From: an uncultured Ruminococcus sp.
Lineage (GTDB): Bacteria > Bacillota > Clostridia > Oscillospirales > Ruminococcaceae
Reading direction: 5' to 3'
Length of the DNA: 9,886 bases
Assembly: GCA_937901485.1 (NCBI GenBank)
Contig: CALGTT010000401.1
Coordinates: 1-9,886, forward strand
Shown: piece after piece, positions 6,997 to 9,886 of the stretch
Numbering within the stretch: the stretch's first letter is position 1
Layout: every line of letters starts with the position of its first letter
Notes under the pieces: model-generated
Seen by the model: the letters and a program-made list of their open reading frames with translations, nothing else
The model's database searches: none
What the model was told of the DNA's origin: nothing
Position numbers and translations under genes: made by a program

Positions 6997-7030
6997 CAAC
7001 AAAAACTGCCGCACATACCATGCAGCAGTT
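6997..7030 (-). terminator. Intrinsic terminator of the xylanase gene
   Basis: Read on the - strand: AACTGCTGCA (7030-7021), 7-nt loop TGGTATG, TGCGGCAGTT (7013-7004), a 10-bp stem with one G-U pair, running into a T-rich tract (7005-6997). It lies about 37 nt after the stop of the - strand gene and faces the terminator of paralogue 4. Confidence 0.85.
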
Positions 7031-7066
7031 CTTGTATTGGAATTGTTATAAATAGGTTTGGTATGA

Positions 7067-9886
7067 TCAGGAGAAGCTCCACCAGTCGAATTCAAGCTGA
7101 CCGCTGAATACGAAGTAGAGATCCTTTTCACCGCTGAGGCTGCTGATGACCGGAACTGTGATCTCGGACATGCCGCCTGCGGGAACTTCTACATATGCCA
7201 CAGCGTCGCCCTTTGCACTGCCCGTGCAAACCTTGATCGCTGCGCCGCTCTTGGAGGATGCTCTGACGGTCAGGCTCTTGCAGCCGTTGGAGAAATTGAC
7301 ACCGGTCACTCTCGTCCAGTCACCCTTTTCGATCTCTGTGACAACAGTGTCGCCAAGACCGCTGACGTTGATGCCTGCCTGATGGGACATGGTTTCTGCC
7401 TGTACCTTCTCGTAGGGGCTGAGCTTCCTGAGCTGCGGAACAGCCGTCATTGTACCGGTCACGCTGCTGATCTTTTCGCCGTTCATGCTGATCTCGTTGA
7501 CCTGCGGACTTCTGTAGTTGAAGTCGATGCCCATAGAACCAGCCACCGGACGGGAATGATAGAACAGATACAGCTTATTGTTCAGCTCTACGATGGAATG
7601 ATGGTTGTTGCCGTAGTATCCGAAGAATACGCCCTGATTGCGGAACAGCTCGCCGCCGTAGGTGAACGGGCCCATCGGGCTGTCGCTGACCATGTATTCA
7701 ATGGCACCGCTTGTCAGGCCATAGGAATTTCCGGAGGTGTTCCAGTTTGAGCAGTAAGTGTAGTAATACTTGTTTCCGATCTTGTTGATGCCGGAGTCCT
7801 CAAACAAATAGGGGGGGTTAATTGTCTGGGGATCGCCCGCGAGACTGATCATGTCTGCGCCAAGCTTTACACATCTTGCTGTTCCGGGGTCTGCGTCTTT
7901 TCCAGTGGGAACACCGCCGCCGAAATAGAGGTAACCCGTTCCGTCATCGTCCACAAATACTGCGGGGTCAAAGAGCCATGTGACGTTCGCGCAGTTCGGA
8001 GTCGAACGGGTAATGAGACCGTGGCCAAGAGGGTCGGACCACGGGCCGGTGGGAGAATCGGCTGTCAGCACGCTGACACCGTTGCCGCCGTTGCAGAAGT
8101 AAAGGAAGAACTTCTCCTTGCCGTTGATGGTTTTGTGTGCTGCACAGGGTGCCCAGGAATTGCTTGCCCACTTTGCCGCACCGTTGGAGCCTGCGACGTT
8201 GATGATGCCGTGGTCAGTCCAGTTCACCATATCATCCGAGGAGATGCAGTTGATCTGGTTGATCAGACCGTAGGAATTATCAACAAGCTCGCCGTTTTTA
8301 TACTCGAAAATATCGTTGGTCATGTACACATAAACTCTGCCGTTATATTCCATAACGCCGGGGTCAGCACCGAAACGCTGTGTGTACAGGGGGTTGAATT
8401 CTTTGTCCTTCTTGATGCTTGTGCCCGGTGTAATGCCGGAGAACAGGGAGTTCATTGCAGCCACATCCACAGAAGCCATCGGCTTTTCCACAACCGTGAA
8501 TTTGTCGCGTCTGCCCATGACGAACTCTACCAGCTGTACAAGGTCAACGACCTCAACTGTACCGTTCTCGTCAATGTCAGCTGCCTTTTTCGCTGCGTCA
8601 GAAGCAAAGCCCTTCAGCAGTCCCTTCTTGGAAGCAGCCACGTCAAATGCCGTGATCGTGCCGTCCATGTCGATGTCGCCCTTGATGCCGGTCGCAGATG
8701 CGGGAGGTGTGGTCTCGGTGGGGATCTCCGGCTGTTCCGGTCCAAGAATGCCCGTGCCGCCGACTGCACCGATCACTTCGTCGATGTAGAAATTGTTCGT
8801 TGTTTCGGCAGTTTCGATGTAGATCTGCATGTCTGTTGCATCTGCCGGAATCTTGTAATTGGTGTTTGCAAGCTGTACCCACTCACCCTTGACACCGGTT
8901 GCCTCCGCGATGGTGGAATACTGCGTTTCGCCCGCTGCATCCACATACTGGAGCTTCATGTAGAAGGTATCCGTGATGCCGCCGTCAAAATAGGTCACGA
9001 TCGCACTGAAGCTGTATTCATTGCCCGGTACGAACGCTCTCGGATTCAGGGATCTGCTCGCGCCGTTCCATGCGGATTCTCTGTCCTGCACCAGCAGTGC
9101 TTCACTGCCCACATAGGCAGTTCTGCCGGAGGTCATGATGGTCGCTGCACCGCGTCCCTGCCATGCGGACAGGTCGCCCTCGAAGCCGTCCTGGAAGTAC
9201 CAGCCGAAATCATTGGGCTTGGGCGGTTCGCTCGTTCCGCCGCCTGCATAGCCGCCCTCAACCCACTCGGATTCGGGGATCATGGACATCAGCGTGTTGT
9301 AAGCGGTCTTGGGCTTGTGCTGTGTATCGTACAGAAGCGGTGCATTCTCGGTCTTGATCCATGTATTGGCATCATTCGGGCCCCAGATGCAGACTGCGGT
9401 CACCTTGCCGGGGTAATTGCCCTCGTTGATGTCGATCGCCGCCTGGAATACGTCCTTGTACTTGCTTGCCTGCTGTGCATCGCTGAACTTGCCGTTCTCT
9501 CTGGAAATGTCAAGCTCCGTTACCTGCACCTCACAGCCGATGGAGGCGTACTTCTTCATTGCGGTCACATAATTTGCAGTGCCGGAGAAGCCGCTGGCAT
9601 CCGCATTGATATGGGACTGCATACCGATACCGTCCAGATAGCCCTTTTCATACAAGCCCTTGCACATATTATAAATGCAGTCGCGCTTGTGATCCCAGTA
9701 CTCGTTGTAGTCGTTGTAGAACAGCTTGCAGCTCTCCGGCGCGTACTTGTCAGCGATCTGGAATGCGGTTTCCACAAAGCTGTTGTCGCCGTAAACCTGC
9801 ACCCATGCGGAAGTGCCGCCGGTCACGTTGTTGTCACCGGGCACACGCGCACCGCCGTTGTTCTTGGTGCGGTTGGAGTCATCGCT
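7067..9886 (-). CDS. Modular cellulosomal xylan enzyme GH10 - CBM22 - dockerin - GH43 - CBM6 (5' end outside window)
   Basis: 939 residues are visible, numbered from the codon at 9886; the frame is open to the edge, and an internal GTG at 9844 is not the start. GH10 endo-xylanase C-terminal part, about 1-205: RTKNNGGARVPGDNN, LFYNDYNEY, DGIGMQSHI, VTELDI with nucleophile Glu124, and WGPNDANTW; the acid/base Glu and signal peptide are outside. CBM22, about 228-374: FQDGFEGDLSAWQGRG, WNG, FYIDEV. Pro/Thr linker, about 381-400. Dockerin, about 401-460. GH43, about 494-822: base Asp508 (ADPGV), pKa-modulating Asp640 (LFDPAVF), acid Glu696 (FEDSG), all matching the family pattern and spacing. CBM6, about 825-939, ending FDWWSFS. 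Together it should cut the xylan backbone and remove arabinose or xylose side groups, and attach to a cellulosome scaffold outside the cell. Arabinofuranosidase is favoured over beta-xylosidase for GH43 because of the CBM6 pairing, but this is not certain. Confidence 0.93.
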   Translation of the reverse strand, partial: SDDSNRTKNNGGARVPGDNNVTGGTSAWVQVYGDNSFVETAFQIADKYAPESCKLFYNDYNEYWDHKRDCIYNMCKGLYEKGYLDGIGMQSHINADASGFSGTANYVTAMKKYASIGCEVQVTELDISRENGKFSDAQQASKYKDVFQAAIDINEGNYPGKVTAVCIWGPNDANTWIKTENAPLLYDTQHKPKTAYNTLMSMIPESEWVEGGYAGGGTSEPPKPNDFGWYFQDGFEGDLSAWQGRGAATIMTSGRTAYVGSEALLVQDRESAWNGASRSLNPRAFVPGNEYSFSAIVTYFDGGITDTFYMKLQYVDAAGETQYSTIAEATGVKGEWVQLANTNYKIPADATDMQIYIETAETTNNFYIDEVIGAVGGTGILGPEQPEIPTETTPPASATGIKGDIDMDGTITAFDVAASKKGLLKGFASDAAKKAADIDENGTVEVVDLVQLVEFVMGRRDKFTVVEKPMASVDVAAMNSLFSGITPGTSIKKDKEFNPLYTQRFGADPGVMEYNGRVYVYMTNDIFEYKNGELVDNSYGLINQINCISSDDMVNWTDHGIINVAGSNGAAKWASNSWAPCAAHKTINGKEKFFLYFCNGGNGVSVLTADSPTGPWSDPLGHGLITRSTPNCANVTWLFDPAVFVDDDGTGYLYFGGGVPTGKDADPGTARCVKLGADMISLAGDPQTINPPYLFEDSGINKIGNKYYYTYCSNWNTSGNSYGLTSGAIEYMVSDSPMGPFTYGGELFRNQGVFFGYYGNNHHSIVELNNKLYLFYHSRPVAGSMGIDFNYRSPQVNEISMNGEKISSVTGTMTAVPQLRKLSPYEKVQAETMSHQAGINVSGLGDTVVTEIEKGDWTRVTGVNFSNGCKSLTVRASSKSGAAIKVCTGSAKGDAVAYVEVPAGGMSEITVPVISSLSGEKDLYFVFSGQLEFDWWSFS
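8507..8686 (-). other. Type I-like dockerin module inside the xylanase protein
   Basis: Two calcium-binding loops: GDIDMDGTITAFD (Asp at loop positions 1, 3, 5 and 12) and ADIDENGTVEVVD (Asp/Asn at 1, 3, 5 and Asp at 12), each followed by a helix (VAASKKGLLKG and LVQLVEFVMGRR). Positions 10-11 of the loops, which usually govern cohesin choice, are AF and VV, so the two halves are not symmetric. The dockerin sits between two catalytic halves and not at the C-terminus, an arrangement typical of ruminococcal enzymes. Confidence 0.9.

Noticed and set aside
7382..7750. + strand frame of 122 codons inside the xylanase gene
   Set aside because: It lies opposite GH43 coding sequence with its catalytic motifs intact, and has no ribosome site or family motif.

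Overview
The window looks like Gram-positive, fibre-degrading gut or rumen Clostridia of the cellulosome-producing Ruminococcus type (R. flavefaciens / R. champanellensis-like). This assignment is an inference. It rests on a dockerin placed between two xylan-active catalytic domains, lipoprotein signal peptides, strong AGGAGG-type ribosome binding sites, a sigma-A promoter and moderate GC. No ribosomal or other taxonomic marker is present.

Left two thirds (2-6950, all + strand): a tandem family of secreted lipoproteins. The first copy is cut by the window edge (2-877). The second (918-3227) and third (3401-5647) are complete and share one plan: a lipobox signal peptide, an N-terminal repeat domain of beta-propeller type, and a C-terminal extracellular solute-binding (ABC-type family 1-like) domain. 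The fourth (5940-6950) has only the signal peptide and propeller-like domain and stops where the binding domain starts in its neighbours. No permease or ATPase gene is in view. Copies 1 and 2 are 40 nt apart with no terminator. Copy 3 has a perfect intrinsic terminator just before its ribosome binding site. Copy 4 has its own near-consensus promoter with an operator-like inverted repeat on the -35 box, and ends in a strong terminator.

Right third (7067-9886, - strand, 5' end outside the window): one large modular enzyme, GH10 xylanase - CBM22 - dockerin - GH43 arabinofuranosidase/xylosidase - CBM6. It converges on the lipoprotein array, and each side has its own terminator in the 116-nt gap.

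Working picture (inference): the dockerin enzyme cuts arabinoxylan at the cell surface, and the lipoprotein array may bind or sense sugars released nearby. The sequence does not prove a link; the two groups are convergent and separately transcribed. No RNA gene, insertion sequence or CRISPR array was seen.
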